Assembly (NCBI RefSeq): GCF_004208535.1
Contig: NZ_SGIS01000007.1
Span: 100,467-164,466 of the forward strand
Length of the DNA stretch: 64,000 bases
Source of the DNA: Sphingomonas populi
Lineage (GTDB): Bacteria; Pseudomonadota; Alphaproteobacteria; Sphingomonadales; Sphingomonadaceae
Direction: 5' to 3'
Positions 41,294-49,298 of the stretch are shown here, in pieces. Position 1 is the first letter of the stretch. Each line of letters opens with the position of its first letter. Made by a program: the position numbers and the translations under genes. Under the pieces are notes generated by a model. That model was not told the origin of the DNA, made no database searches, and was given only the letters and a program-made list of their open reading frames with translations.

Positions 41294-42028
41294 ATGCGTT
41301 ACCTTGCTATCGCCGCCGTCGCCGCGCTCGTCGTTCCGGGCGCGATCCTCGCCGCACCGGCGGTAACGCCCGCGATCCAGAAGGCGCTCGCCGATCCCGC
41401 GCGTGCCGACCAGCAGGTCGACGACGCACGCCGCAAGCCTGCCGAGGTGCTCGCGTTCGCTGGCGTCAAGGCGGGGCAACAGGTCGTCGATCTGCTGCCG
41501 GGCGGCGGCTATTGGACGCGCATCTTCACCGGCATCGTCGGGCCGCAGGGCCATGTCTACGCGCTGTGGCCCAATGCCGCTGGGGCCTATGGCGCCAAGA
41601 GCGTCGCGGCGCTGCAGGCACGCGGCCTCGCCAATGTGACGGCGGCGGTCGATCCCGCGATCATCACCGTGGCGAAGCCGGTCGATCTCGTCTGGACGGT
41701 CGAGAATTATCACGACATCGCCAACAAGGGTGGCGGCGAGGCGGCGCTGAGCGCATTCAACGCGGCGGTGTTCAAGGCGCTCAAGCCCGGCGGCACCTAT
41801 GTCGTGATCGACCATGCCGCACCCGCCGGCTCGGGCCTCGCCGATACCGAGACGCTGCACCGGATCGATCCCGCGATCGTCAAGCGGCAGGTCGTCAACG
41901 CCGGCTTCGTCTTCGTCGGCGAATCCAAGGCGCTCGCTAACCCGGCCGACGATCACACGCTCAAGGTGTTCGATCCCGCGATCCGTGGTCATACCGACCA
42001 GTTCGTCTATAAATTCCGGCGGCGCTGA
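41294..42028 (+). CDS. Exported class I SAM-dependent methyltransferase-like protein
   Basis: A 244-residue protein of the COG4798 kind. It begins with a signal peptide (ALVVPGAILAAPA, cleavage near residue 21) and has a methyltransferase-like fold: motif I VVDLLPGGGYWTRIF, acidic residues after the second strand, and DLVWTVENYHD. SAM is not known to be abundant outside the cytosol, so its activity there is doubtful. SD AGAGGA lies upstream. The family is widespread but functionally obscure. Confidence 0.75.
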   Translation: MRYLAIAAVAALVVPGAILAAPAVTPAIQKALADPARADQQVDDARRKPAEVLAFAGVKAGQQVVDLLPGGGYWTRIFTGIVGPQGHVYALWPNAAGAYGAKSVAALQARGLANVTAAVDPAIITVAKPVDLVWTVENYHDIANKGGGEAALSAFNAAVFKALKPGGTYVVIDHAAPAGSGLADTETLHRIDPAIVKRQVVNAGFVFVGESKALANPADDHTLKVFDPAIRGHTDQFVYKFRRR

Positions 42029-42098
42029 CCGGAGGCCACGCGCGCCGCGCCGATTGCAAGCCGGCGCGCGCGTACCTATTGTCGGATCGGAGGTCAGT

Positions 42099-42260
42099 AT
42101 GCGCGTCAACACCAGCCAGTCGATCAAGACCGCCAACACGGTTCACAGCCGCTTCGGCAGTTGGCAGGCGGCCAAGGAATCGTCGAGCTTCAAGGACGGC
42201 AAATATGTCGTCCGACGTGTGTCCACGCGCGGCGATCAGGGCGTGACTGAAACGAAGTGA
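42099..42260 (+). CDS. Small hypothetical protein, 53 residues
   Basis: A 53-residue basic polypeptide (MRVNTSQSIKTANTVHSRFG at its start) with GGAGG about 5 bases upstream of the ATG. Its stop overlaps the next gene's GTG start (GTGA), which supports a real, coupled gene. No family is recognised and no domain is apparent; the sequence is hydrophilic. Confidence 0.55.
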   Translation: MRVNTSQSIKTANTVHSRFGSWQAAKESSSFKDGKYVVRRVSTRGDQGVTETK

Positions 42261-43012
42261 GTTTCAGCTACACGCTGTTCCTGGCGCTGCTCCTGCTCGC
42301 GCCGGGCCTGGCGGTATGGGCTGGCCTGCGCGCCGGTGAGCGATCCGATCTGATCTCGCAGGCGCCCGAAAAGCCCGGGTCAACGTTTTCGCTGCTCGTC
42401 ATCGTGTTCGGCGCACTGGCCGGGCACATCATTCTCTCCGGCCTGTTCGCGCTGCAAGCGAGCGCGTGCCGGCTCACCGAACACTGCATTGGGTTGAGCT
42501 TCGACCCCAATGTCTACCGGGTCATCCTTACCAACGGGCGCTCGGCGGGTGTGCCGTCGGACTGGGCGTTCCTGTGCTGGTTCGTATCGCTGCTCACGCC
42601 CGCGCTGATCGTCGGCGCCGGGGCATATGCAGCCAGCGGCCGGAAGATCGTGCGCAATATGCGCGAGGCCGCGACCTTCGGGTGGCTCAAGCGCTGGGTC
42701 GATCTCGCACGGCCATCGAACAGCTTCATCATCGCCTATGTCGTCACCACGCTCGAACATGAGGGCGCGAACGTCGCCTATGAGGGCATCGTCGAGAACA
42801 TCGCGCTCGACGACAACAAGGCCATCGCGATGCTGGTGCTCAGCAGTTGTGACCGCTTCCTCGTCCGCATCACCAGCGCGCGCGTCGAGCGGATCGATTC
42901 GGATCATGCCCCGATTCCCCTGATCCAGCTTGAAGCGAAGCATTTCGTAAACGTCGCGCTGGAGGTGTTCGAAGATCTCGAAACGCCAGCCGACGCGGAA
43001 TCCCAGGCCTGA
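42257..43012 (+). CDS. Membrane protein of unknown function
   Basis: A 251-residue inner-membrane protein with hydrophobic segments near residues 3-22, 45-66 and 102-124, and a cytosolic C-terminal domain of about 110 residues with several strands (YEGIVENIALDDNKAIAMLVL). The N-terminal pattern recalls the DUF6338 group; I am not sure of this. Start GTG overlaps the 53-residue gene. Function unknown. Confidence 0.65.
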   Translation: MSFSYTLFLALLLLAPGLAVWAGLRAGERSDLISQAPEKPGSTFSLLVIVFGALAGHIILSGLFALQASACRLTEHCIGLSFDPNVYRVILTNGRSAGVPSDWAFLCWFVSLLTPALIVGAGAYAASGRKIVRNMREAATFGWLKRWVDLARPSNSFIIAYVVTTLEHEGANVAYEGIVENIALDDNKAIAMLVLSSCDRFLVRITSARVERIDSDHAPIPLIQLEAKHFVNVALEVFEDLETPADAESQA

Positions 43013-43106
43013 CGGAATCGATCCGGCGGCCCGTGCTGAACAAATCCGCTCCCAAGCGTTCTGTACGCGACCGTCCGTGGACGGGCTACATATCGGGAGT
43101 GTTACC

Positions 43107-43403
43107 ATGAAAAACATCATCGGGTTCGCCATGCTCGCCATCGTCGCGACCGCGCCAGCCGTGGCGCAGCGTGGCCATCACCGCAGCGACCGCAAGCACC
43201 ACAGCCGCACCTACCGTCAGGATTGCAAGCGCAGCAGCGGCACCACCGGCACGATCGCTGGCGGCGCTGGCGGGGCGCTCGCCGGTAACGCGCTTGGTGG
43301 CGGCACGCTCGGCACTGTTGCCGGCGGTGTTGGCGGCGCGTTGCTCGGGCGTCACCTCGACAAGAAGCATGACGCCGCGCAGAACCGCCGCAACGGCTGC
43401 TGA
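43107..43403 (+). CDS. Glycine-zipper 2TM-domain protein
   Basis: A 98-residue exported protein: signal peptide to about residue 20, a His/Lys/Arg-rich segment (RGHHRSDRKHHSRT), then a glycine zipper pair (GTIAGGAGGALAGNALGGG) forming a membrane-embedded hairpin, and a charged tail. Such proteins lie in the outer membrane, and the function is not established. GGGAG precedes the ATG. A perfect 12-bp stem-loop follows. Confidence 0.85.
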   Translation: MKNIIGFAMLAIVATAPAVAQRGHHRSDRKHHSRTYRQDCKRSSGTTGTIAGGAGGALAGNALGGGTLGTVAGGVGGALLGRHLDKKHDAAQNRRNGC

Positions 43404-43412
43404 TGTGCGTTC

Positions 43413-43440
43413 GGGGCCGCCACGATCGCGTGGCGGCCCC
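43413..43440 (+). terminator. Strong hairpin after the glycine-zipper gene
   Basis: A perfect 12-bp stem GGGGCCGCCACG / CGTGGCGGCCCC with a 4-base loop. No T run follows, so it is either a GC-only terminator or a transcript-end stabiliser. Confidence 0.75.
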
Positions 43441-43496
43441 CTGAACACCCAGCCGAACGAGTTGCCAATCTGTTCCCAGCCGCTATTTCGGGTAGC

Positions 43497-46205
43497 GTGC
43501 TGCCGCATCCCGCCCTTCACGCCAGTCACGGCGGCATCTGGTTGGCCGATGCCGACGGCACCCGGCCGATCGGGCGTGGCGAGGCGATCCGCATCGCCGC
43601 CGATACCCCGGTCATCCTGCTCAACGCGCCGCTGGTGGCGCAGCGGCTCGGCTATGCCGAACTGTCGGGGCTCGATGTGCTCGAGCTGTTCGCCTTGCTG
43701 TTTCCCGCGCGCTTCATGGTGCCGACGCCAAAGGGCCTCGCTCGGGCCGCCGGAATCGCCGCGCCCGCCAGCGACGCGGAAGTCGCCGCGTTCCTGCGGC
43801 GGGCCGTCTCGGCGCTGCTCGACGTCGCCGATGGCGACTGGCCCGAGCGCGAGGGCGCGTGGACGGCAGCGCAGAATCTCGGCCGGTTGCGCTGGCCCTG
43901 GGCGCCGATCGTCGGTGCGCGGCTGCACCGGCCGACCGTTGCCGAACGCTGGCTGTTCACCAAATTGCCCGAATGGTCGGAAGGCGCACCCCGCCCGGCG
44001 CCGCGCACGATCAGCCTCGGCGCCGAGGAGACCGCCACGCGGCTGGCGAGCCTGACCGGGTCCGGCGCGGAGGAACGCCCCGGCCAGCGCGCCTTCGCAC
44101 AAGCCGCGACCGAGGCGTTCGCGCCGCGCATGGTCCGCGACGCCCCCAATCTCGTCCTCGCCGAGGCGGGGACGGGGATCGGCAAGACATTGGGCTATCT
44201 CGCCCCCGCCTCGCTGTGGGCGGAGAAGGCCGGCGGCGCGGTGTGGGTCTCGACCTATACCAAGGCGCTGCAACGCCAGCTCGCGCAGGAAACCGCGCGG
44301 CTGTTCCCCGATCCGGCGGTACGTCGGCTCAAGGTCGTCACGCGCAAGGGCCGCGAGAATTATCTATGCCTGCTCAACCTTGAGGATGCGCTGCAAGGCG
44401 GGTTCGCCGGGCGCGCGGCGGTGCTGGCGCAACTCGTCGCGCGCTGGGCGGCGTATAGCGCCGATGGCGACATGGTCGGCGGGGATCTGCCCGGCTGGCT
44501 CACGACGCTGTTCCGCCGCGCCGGCCACACCGCGCTGACCGACCGGCGCGGCGAGTGCGTCTACGCCGGCTGCCCGCACTACCGAAAATGCTTCATCGAA
44601 CGCGCCGCGCGCGCCAGCGTCGAGGCCGATATCGTCATCGCCAACCATGCTCTGGTGATGGTCAACGCGGTGCGCGGCCGCGAACTGACCACGCGACCGA
44701 CGCGCTACGTGTTCGACGAAGGCCATCACCTGTTCGACGCCGCCGACATGATGTTCTCGACCGCGCTGACGGGTCAGGAGACGATCGAACTCAGGCGCTG
44801 GCTGCTCGGCCCCGAATCGGGCGGGCGCGGGCGGCGGCGGGGGCTGGCGGCGCGGCTCTCCGACGTGGCGAGCTACGACGAGGCGGGTGCGCTCGCCATC
44901 GCCGATGCGGTCAAGGCGGCAGGGGCGCTCGCCGCCGATGGTTGGCTGCAACGGCTGGCGGAGGGCGCGCCGTTCGGGCCGATCGAGCATCTGCTCGCCG
45001 CCGTGCGCGGCCTCACCTATGCGCGCGCCGAGACGGACGGCGATGCCGGCTATGGCCTTGAAACCGAACTGGTCGAACCCGATGCGGCCTTGGTCGAGGC
45101 GGCGGGGCAGGCGGCGCACGCGCTTGACGCCTTGGTTCGGCCCCTCGTCGCGCTCGGGCGGCGGCTGGAGGCAGTGCTGGCCGATGCGCCCGACTGGATG
45201 GACGCGCCCGCGCGCGCGCGGATCGAAGGTGCGATCGCCTCGCTCGCCTGGCGCGCCGAGACGGTGGCATCATGGCTGGCGTTGCTCGCGCGCGTCGGCG
45301 GGCCTGCGGCGGAGCAGTTCGTCGACTGGCTGATCGTCAACCGGATCGAGGGCCGCGATTACGACATCGGCCTGCTGCGCCATTGGCTCGACCCGAGCAA
45401 ACCCTTTGCCGAGATCGTGCTGCGTCCGGCCCACGGCGCGCTCGTCACCTCGGCGACGCTGCGCGGCGGCGGTGCCGATCCCGACGAGGGCTGGACCGTC
45501 GCCGAGGCGCGCAGCGGCGCGCAGCATCTCATCCGTCCCGGCGCGCGCTTCTCGGCGGCCAGCCCGTTCGATTATGCCAATCACGCCGAGGTGCTGATCG
45601 TCACCGATGTGAAGCGCGGCGATCTCGGCGCGCTCGCCAACGCCTATGCGCGGCTCGCGCTGGCGAGCGGCGGCGGCATGCTCGGGCTGTTCACCGCGAT
45701 TCGGCGGCTGCGCGCGGTCCACGCCCGCATCGCCGACCGGCTCGCGCGCGAAGGGCTGCCGCTCTACGCGCAGCATGTCGACCCGATCGACACCGGCACG
45801 TTGGTCGACATCTTCCGCGACGATCTTTCCGCCTCGTTGCTCGGCACCGATGCGTTGCGCGACGGGGTCGACGTGCCGGGCCGCTCGCTGCGGCTGGTGG
45901 CGATGGAGGGCGTGCCGTGGCCCAAGCCGAGCGTGCTGCACGCCGCGCGGCGGCTCGCCAATGGCGGCTCGGCTTATGACGACCGCATCGTGCGCGCGCG
46001 GCTGGCGCAGGCGTTCGGTCGGCTGATTCGTCGCGCCGATGATCGCGGCATGTTCGTATTGCTCTCGTCAGCAATGCCGTCGCGGCTGCTGTCCGCGTTC
46101 CCGCCCGGCGTGCCGGTCGCCCGCGTGACGCTGGACGAAGCGATCGAGCGCGCGCGGCGTCTTCCTTCCGTCATCGAATCGGGGCAAGAGGTGATCGACG
46201 CCTGA
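43497..46205 (+). CDS. DinG-like ATP-dependent DNA helicase
   Basis: A 902-residue superfamily 2 (XPD/DinG-type) helicase. An N-terminal region of about 210 residues without recognised motifs precedes Walker A AEAGTGIGKT; the Fe-S cysteines lie at ENYLC and CVYAGCPHYRKC, the DEAH box is DEGH, and the C-terminal helicase half includes SATLRGGG and QAFGRLIRR. It would unwind DNA or R-loops during repair. The start is GTG. The long N-terminal region lacks an exonuclease motif. Confidence 0.85.
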   Translation: MLPHPALHASHGGIWLADADGTRPIGRGEAIRIAADTPVILLNAPLVAQRLGYAELSGLDVLELFALLFPARFMVPTPKGLARAAGIAAPASDAEVAAFLRRAVSALLDVADGDWPEREGAWTAAQNLGRLRWPWAPIVGARLHRPTVAERWLFTKLPEWSEGAPRPAPRTISLGAEETATRLASLTGSGAEERPGQRAFAQAATEAFAPRMVRDAPNLVLAEAGTGIGKTLGYLAPASLWAEKAGGAVWVSTYTKALQRQLAQETARLFPDPAVRRLKVVTRKGRENYLCLLNLEDALQGGFAGRAAVLAQLVARWAAYSADGDMVGGDLPGWLTTLFRRAGHTALTDRRGECVYAGCPHYRKCFIERAARASVEADIVIANHALVMVNAVRGRELTTRPTRYVFDEGHHLFDAADMMFSTALTGQETIELRRWLLGPESGGRGRRRGLAARLSDVASYDEAGALAIADAVKAAGALAADGWLQRLAEGAPFGPIEHLLAAVRGLTYARAETDGDAGYGLETELVEPDAALVEAAGQAAHALDALVRPLVALGRRLEAVLADAPDWMDAPARARIEGAIASLAWRAETVASWLALLARVGGPAAEQFVDWLIVNRIEGRDYDIGLLRHWLDPSKPFAEIVLRPAHGALVTSATLRGGGADPDEGWTVAEARSGAQHLIRPGARFSAASPFDYANHAEVLIVTDVKRGDLGALANAYARLALASGGGMLGLFTAIRRLRAVHARIADRLAREGLPLYAQHVDPIDTGTLVDIFRDDLSASLLGTDALRDGVDVPGRSLRLVAMEGVPWPKPSVLHAARRLANGGSAYDDRIVRARLAQAFGRLIRRADDRGMFVLLSSAMPSRLLSAFPPGVPVARVTLDEAIERARRLPSVIESGQEVIDA

Positions 46206-46219
46206 CGGAGACGGCCATT

Positions 46220-46759
46220 TTGAAATCGCTTACCCTCCTCCGCCACGCCAAATCGGGCTGGGACGATCCGGTCGCGCGCGATTTCGACCGGCCGCTCAAC
46301 GGCAAGGGCAAGCGCGCCGCAGCGATGATGGGCCGGCATTTGCGTTCGCTGGGCCTGTCGTTCGACCATGTCGTCGCCTCGCCCGCCGTGCGTGTGATGG
46401 AAACCCTCGACGAGATCGAGCGCGGCTACGGCAAGGCGCTCAACACGGCATGGGACCGGCGGCTGTACCTCGCCTCTGCCGAGACGCTGCTCGATGTCGT
46501 GCGGGAACTGCCGGACATCACCGGCGACGTGCTGCTGGTCGGGCACAATCCCGGCCTTGAGGATCTGGTGCTGATGCTGGTGCCTGAAGCCGCCGACGGC
46601 CTGCGCGACGCGGTCGAGCGGAAATACCCGACCGCGAGCGTGGCACGGATGGCGTTCGACGTTAGTGGCTGGCCGAGCGTGGACGCGGGGGCGGCGGTGC
46701 TGGAACGTTTCGTGCGGCCACGCGATCTTGATCCAACGCTGGGGCCGGATCAGGATTGA
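46220..46759 (+). CDS. SixA-like histidine phosphatase
   Basis: A 179-residue branch-1 histidine phosphatase with the phospho-His motif LLRHAKSG at residues 6-13 and the distal His in LLVGHNPGL near residue 112. E. coli SixA dephosphorylates the histidine of NPr or ArcB; a PtsN gene lies elsewhere in the window, so a phosphorelay link is conceivable. The start is TTG with GGAG 9 bases upstream. Confidence 0.85.
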   Translation: MKSLTLLRHAKSGWDDPVARDFDRPLNGKGKRAAAMMGRHLRSLGLSFDHVVASPAVRVMETLDEIERGYGKALNTAWDRRLYLASAETLLDVVRELPDITGDVLLVGHNPGLEDLVLMLVPEAADGLRDAVERKYPTASVARMAFDVSGWPSVDAGAAVLERFVRPRDLDPTLGPDQD

Positions 46760-46767
46760 TTTCCCGA

Positions 46768-46838
46768 CCGTTCGTGTCGAGCGAAGTCGAGACACCTGTG
46801 CGCGAAACCCATCCCTCGACTTCGCTCGGGACGAACGG
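46768..46838. repeat. Interspersed inverted repeat, copy A
   Basis: Arms of 23 bases at 46768-46790 and 46816-46838 pair with two mismatches; core CGAGCGAAGTCGA. It lies between the convergent SixA-like and DUF177 genes and can fold into a long stem. The same arms recur at 61032-61108. Confidence 0.9.
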
Positions 46839-46840
46839 GG

Positions 46841-47386
46841 TCAAGAAGGCTTGTTCTTCAACAGGTCGCCAAGCCCGGCCAGCCCGCCTAGCGGTTTCAC
46901 CTCATCCTCGCTGAGCACGCCCGCCGCGCGCAGCGCGGCGGCGGCGTTGGCGCTGCGCGGGAACGGATCGAGCGCGAGCGCCATCGTCTCCGCCGCCGCC
47001 TCGCCGAGATCGATCGCGCCGCCCTCATAGGGAATCGTGTCGAGCGCGTGTTCGTCGAGTTCGATTTCCCCATCCCCGCCTGCGTCCGCACCGGCATCCC
47101 CGCTTTCGACGAACCGCAACGCCACGGGTTCGTCGATCGTTACCGGGATCGGCTCGTCGGTGACGGTACAGGCCTGCACGACATCGGCCCCGACTCGCCC
47201 GCGCACGACGATCCCCGCCGCCTCGCGCCGCACCGACAGCGTCGCCTCCAGCCGGTCGATCGACAGCAGCCCGAAGCGCGCGGCGAGTGCGACGCGCTCG
47301 ATGGCGTCGGCGGCGATCGTCACGCTACGCTCGCCCGCGCCGATCGTGTCGATCCGCTCGGGGCGGGAGAATTCGGGGGCAGTCAT
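46841..47386 (-). CDS. DUF177/YceD-family protein
   Basis: A 181-residue protein of the YceD (PF02620) family, linked to 23S rRNA accumulation in E. coli and usually near rpmF; here rpmF is absent. It has the acidic stretch GGDGEIELDEHALDTIPYEG typical of the family, and QACTVTDEPIPVTI. The start is ATG 47386, which overlaps the stop of the chaperone gene by 4 bases. Confidence 0.85.
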   Translation of the reverse strand: MTAPEFSRPERIDTIGAGERSVTIAADAIERVALAARFGLLSIDRLEATLSVRREAAGIVVRGRVGADVVQACTVTDEPIPVTIDEPVALRFVESGDAGADAGGDGEIELDEHALDTIPYEGGAIDLGEAAAETMALALDPFPRSANAAAALRAAGVLSEDEVKPLGGLAGLGDLLKNKPS

Positions 47387-47895
47387 GGCAGGTCTCCGGC
47401 GATGATCGCGGCGGTGGGCGCCTCGGCGAGGGCATCGCGCAACGCGTACAGCCGCGCCGCGACATGGTGCAAGGCGGGTTCGGGCGGCGCTTCGCCGCGA
47501 TACAGGTTGCGGACCAGCGCCGCATCGAGGCTTCCCGCCGCCAGCGCGTCGCGATAGGCGCCGATCCGCCCGCCGAGCATGCTCATCATCTTGCCGATAT
47601 GCTTGCCGACGATGATGTCGCCGATGCCGATCTGGCGAAGCTGCCCGTCCATATCGTCGACGAACCGCTCGGTCACCCGCGCTACCGTCTCGGCGCCGTC
47701 GGGGTCGCCCTCCAGCCGCAGCAGCACGAAGGTGAGGACGCCCGCGATCATGTCGAAGCGGCCGTCGATCGTGTCGGGCACGCCGCCTTCCAGATACCAA
47801 TGCGGTTCGCGCCCGCGCGCGACGATCGCGGTGTAGAGCGGCAGCGCTTCGGTATCGCGCGTGCCCAGCATTCGACCGATCCAACTCAAGCGCAT
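47383..47895 (-). CDS. Ubiquinol-cytochrome c chaperone family protein
   Basis: A 170-residue member of the CBP3/UQCC1-like family (PF03981), needed for assembly of the cytochrome bc1 complex in mitochondria and alphaproteobacteria. Seen: LYTAIVARGREPHWYLEGG, then GRFDMIAGVLTFVLLRLEG, and GKHIGKMMSMLGGRIGAY. ATG 47895 is preferred; an upstream Met at about 47939 is possible. It forms an operon with the DUF177 gene and is divergent from bamE. Confidence 0.88.
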   Translation of the reverse strand: MRLSWIGRMLGTRDTEALPLYTAIVARGREPHWYLEGGVPDTIDGRFDMIAGVLTFVLLRLEGDPDGAETVARVTERFVDDMDGQLRQIGIGDIIVGKHIGKMMSMLGGRIGAYRDALAAGSLDAALVRNLYRGEAPPEPALHHVAARLYALRDALAEAPTAAIIAGDLP

Positions 47896-48025
47896 CGACT
47901 CCCGAAAGGGCGGCCCTTGTTTGGCCATCAAGCTCGGCATATTGAGGCGATCGCGGTACGATGCAATGCGCGGTTTTCGCGTGGGCGGCGGCCTTGTGAC
48001 ATGGCCGGGTGCCGGGGAGATTGTG

Positions 48026-48517
48026 ATGACGTTGTTTTCGGCCCGTTCGCTTCTGGGGCCTGCCCTGATCCTCGCCGGTATCGCCGCCGGCGGTTGCACG
48101 CCGCTGCGCTCGCATCAGGGCTATGTGGTCGATGCCGATCTCGTCAATTCGGTGCAGCCCGGGGTCGATACGCGCCAATCGGTGTTGCAGGTGCTGGGCA
48201 AGCCGACGTTGACCAGCCAGTTCAACCAGGGTGACTGGTATTACATCTCGCGCGACGCGCGCAACTTCGCGTACAACAACCCGCATGTGAAATCGCAGAC
48301 CACGCTGCGGATCAGCTTCGACGGCAAGGGCACCGTCACCGGCATCCACCGGACCGGCATCGAGCAGACCGCCTCGATCTCGCCGATGAAGAAAACCACG
48401 CCGACGCTCGGGCGCAAGAGCAGCTTCTTCTCGGAACTGTTCGGCAATATCGGCACGGTCGGCGCGATGGGCGGCGGTGGCGGCGGCCAGCAGGGTGGCG
48501 GTCGCAACACGCCCTGA
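48026..48517 (+). CDS. bamE: Outer membrane protein assembly factor BamE
   Basis: A 163-residue SmpA/OmlA lipoprotein of the BAM complex that inserts outer-membrane barrels. Lipobox IAAGGC near residue 24, then the BamE fold with LVNSVQPGVDTRQSVLQVLG and DWYYISRDARNF. The C terminus is Gly/Gln-rich and disordered. GGGAGA precedes the ATG. Confidence 0.92.
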   Translation: MTLFSARSLLGPALILAGIAAGGCTPLRSHQGYVVDADLVNSVQPGVDTRQSVLQVLGKPTLTSQFNQGDWYYISRDARNFAYNNPHVKSQTTLRISFDGKGTVTGIHRTGIEQTASISPMKKTTPTLGRKSSFFSELFGNIGTVGAMGGGGGGQQGGGRNTP

Positions 48518-48647
48518 TCGCTCCGTGACGCGGCGCCTTGCTGGTTGATGAAGGCGGCATTCTCACTCCGTTCAGCGTGACAGGTCCAGGACGATCGGGC
48601 GATCGCGGCGCAAGCCAGCGATCGGCAGGTCAGAAAGGAACAGCATC

Positions 48648-49154
48648 ATGCGCTCATTCATCATCACCGCGCTTATGGCGGCCACCGTGCTGCCGGTGGC
48701 GGCACAGGCGCAGTCGGCCGGCGAAATCCGGCACGACCGCCGCGAGATCCGGGAACAGCGCCGCGACCTCGATCGCGCCTATCGCAGCGGCGATCCGCAC
48801 CGTATTCGCGCCGAACACCGCGATCTGCGCGAAGCGCGGCAGGAATATCGCGAGGATGTCGCCGATCGCAACCGCCGCTTCGGGCGCGACGACTGGCGTG
48901 GCTGGCGGGATCGCAATGCGCGGCTCTATGCCGCCGGCGATTGGCGCGCACCGTTCCGCTACACCGCCTTCCGTCCGGGCGTGCGGATAGCGCCGAATTA
49001 TTACGGCACGCGCTACGTCGTCGTCGATCCGTGGCGCTATCACTTGCCGCCGGCGCGCATCGGCCAGAGCTGGGTGCGGCATTATAACGACGTGGTGCTG
49101 GTCGATATGCGGCGCGGCTATGTCGTCGACGTGATTCGCGGCTTCTACCGGTAA
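48648..49154 (+). CDS. RcnB-family periplasmic protein
   Basis: A 168-residue exported protein with a signal peptide (cleavage after AQAQ near residue 22), a highly charged Arg/Asp/Glu-rich helix (RHDRREIREQRRDLDRAYR), and the C-terminal RcnB domain (YYGTRYVVVDPWRYHLPP). RcnB proteins modulate periplasmic nickel/cobalt in E. coli; the role here is not known. AGGAA precedes the ATG. Confidence 0.83.
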   Translation: MRSFIITALMAATVLPVAAQAQSAGEIRHDRREIREQRRDLDRAYRSGDPHRIRAEHRDLREARQEYREDVADRNRRFGRDDWRGWRDRNARLYAAGDWRAPFRYTAFRPGVRIAPNYYGTRYVVVDPWRYHLPPARIGQSWVRHYNDVVLVDMRRGYVVDVIRGFYR

Positions 49155-49166
49155 GCTCGCCCCGGT

Positions 49167-49251
49167 CGGCCGCGCACAGGGTGGGGGAGGTGCGCGGCCG
49201 GTGCCGGGTCAAAGCTACTAGGCACTAGTCCCGAAAGGGGGGAAAGGGACT
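49167..49251 (+). terminator. Hairpins after the RcnB-like gene
   Basis: A perfect 10-bp stem CGGCCGCGCA / TGCGCGGCCG at 49167-49200 with a 14-base loop, and a weaker AGTCCC / GGGACT stem at 49227-49251. They lie between the RcnB gene and the convergent pbpC gene. Confidence 0.6.
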
Positions 49252-49298
49252 GTGGTGTTGAACGCCGCCCACCCGAAATGGTTCACGGCTTTTTCGCC

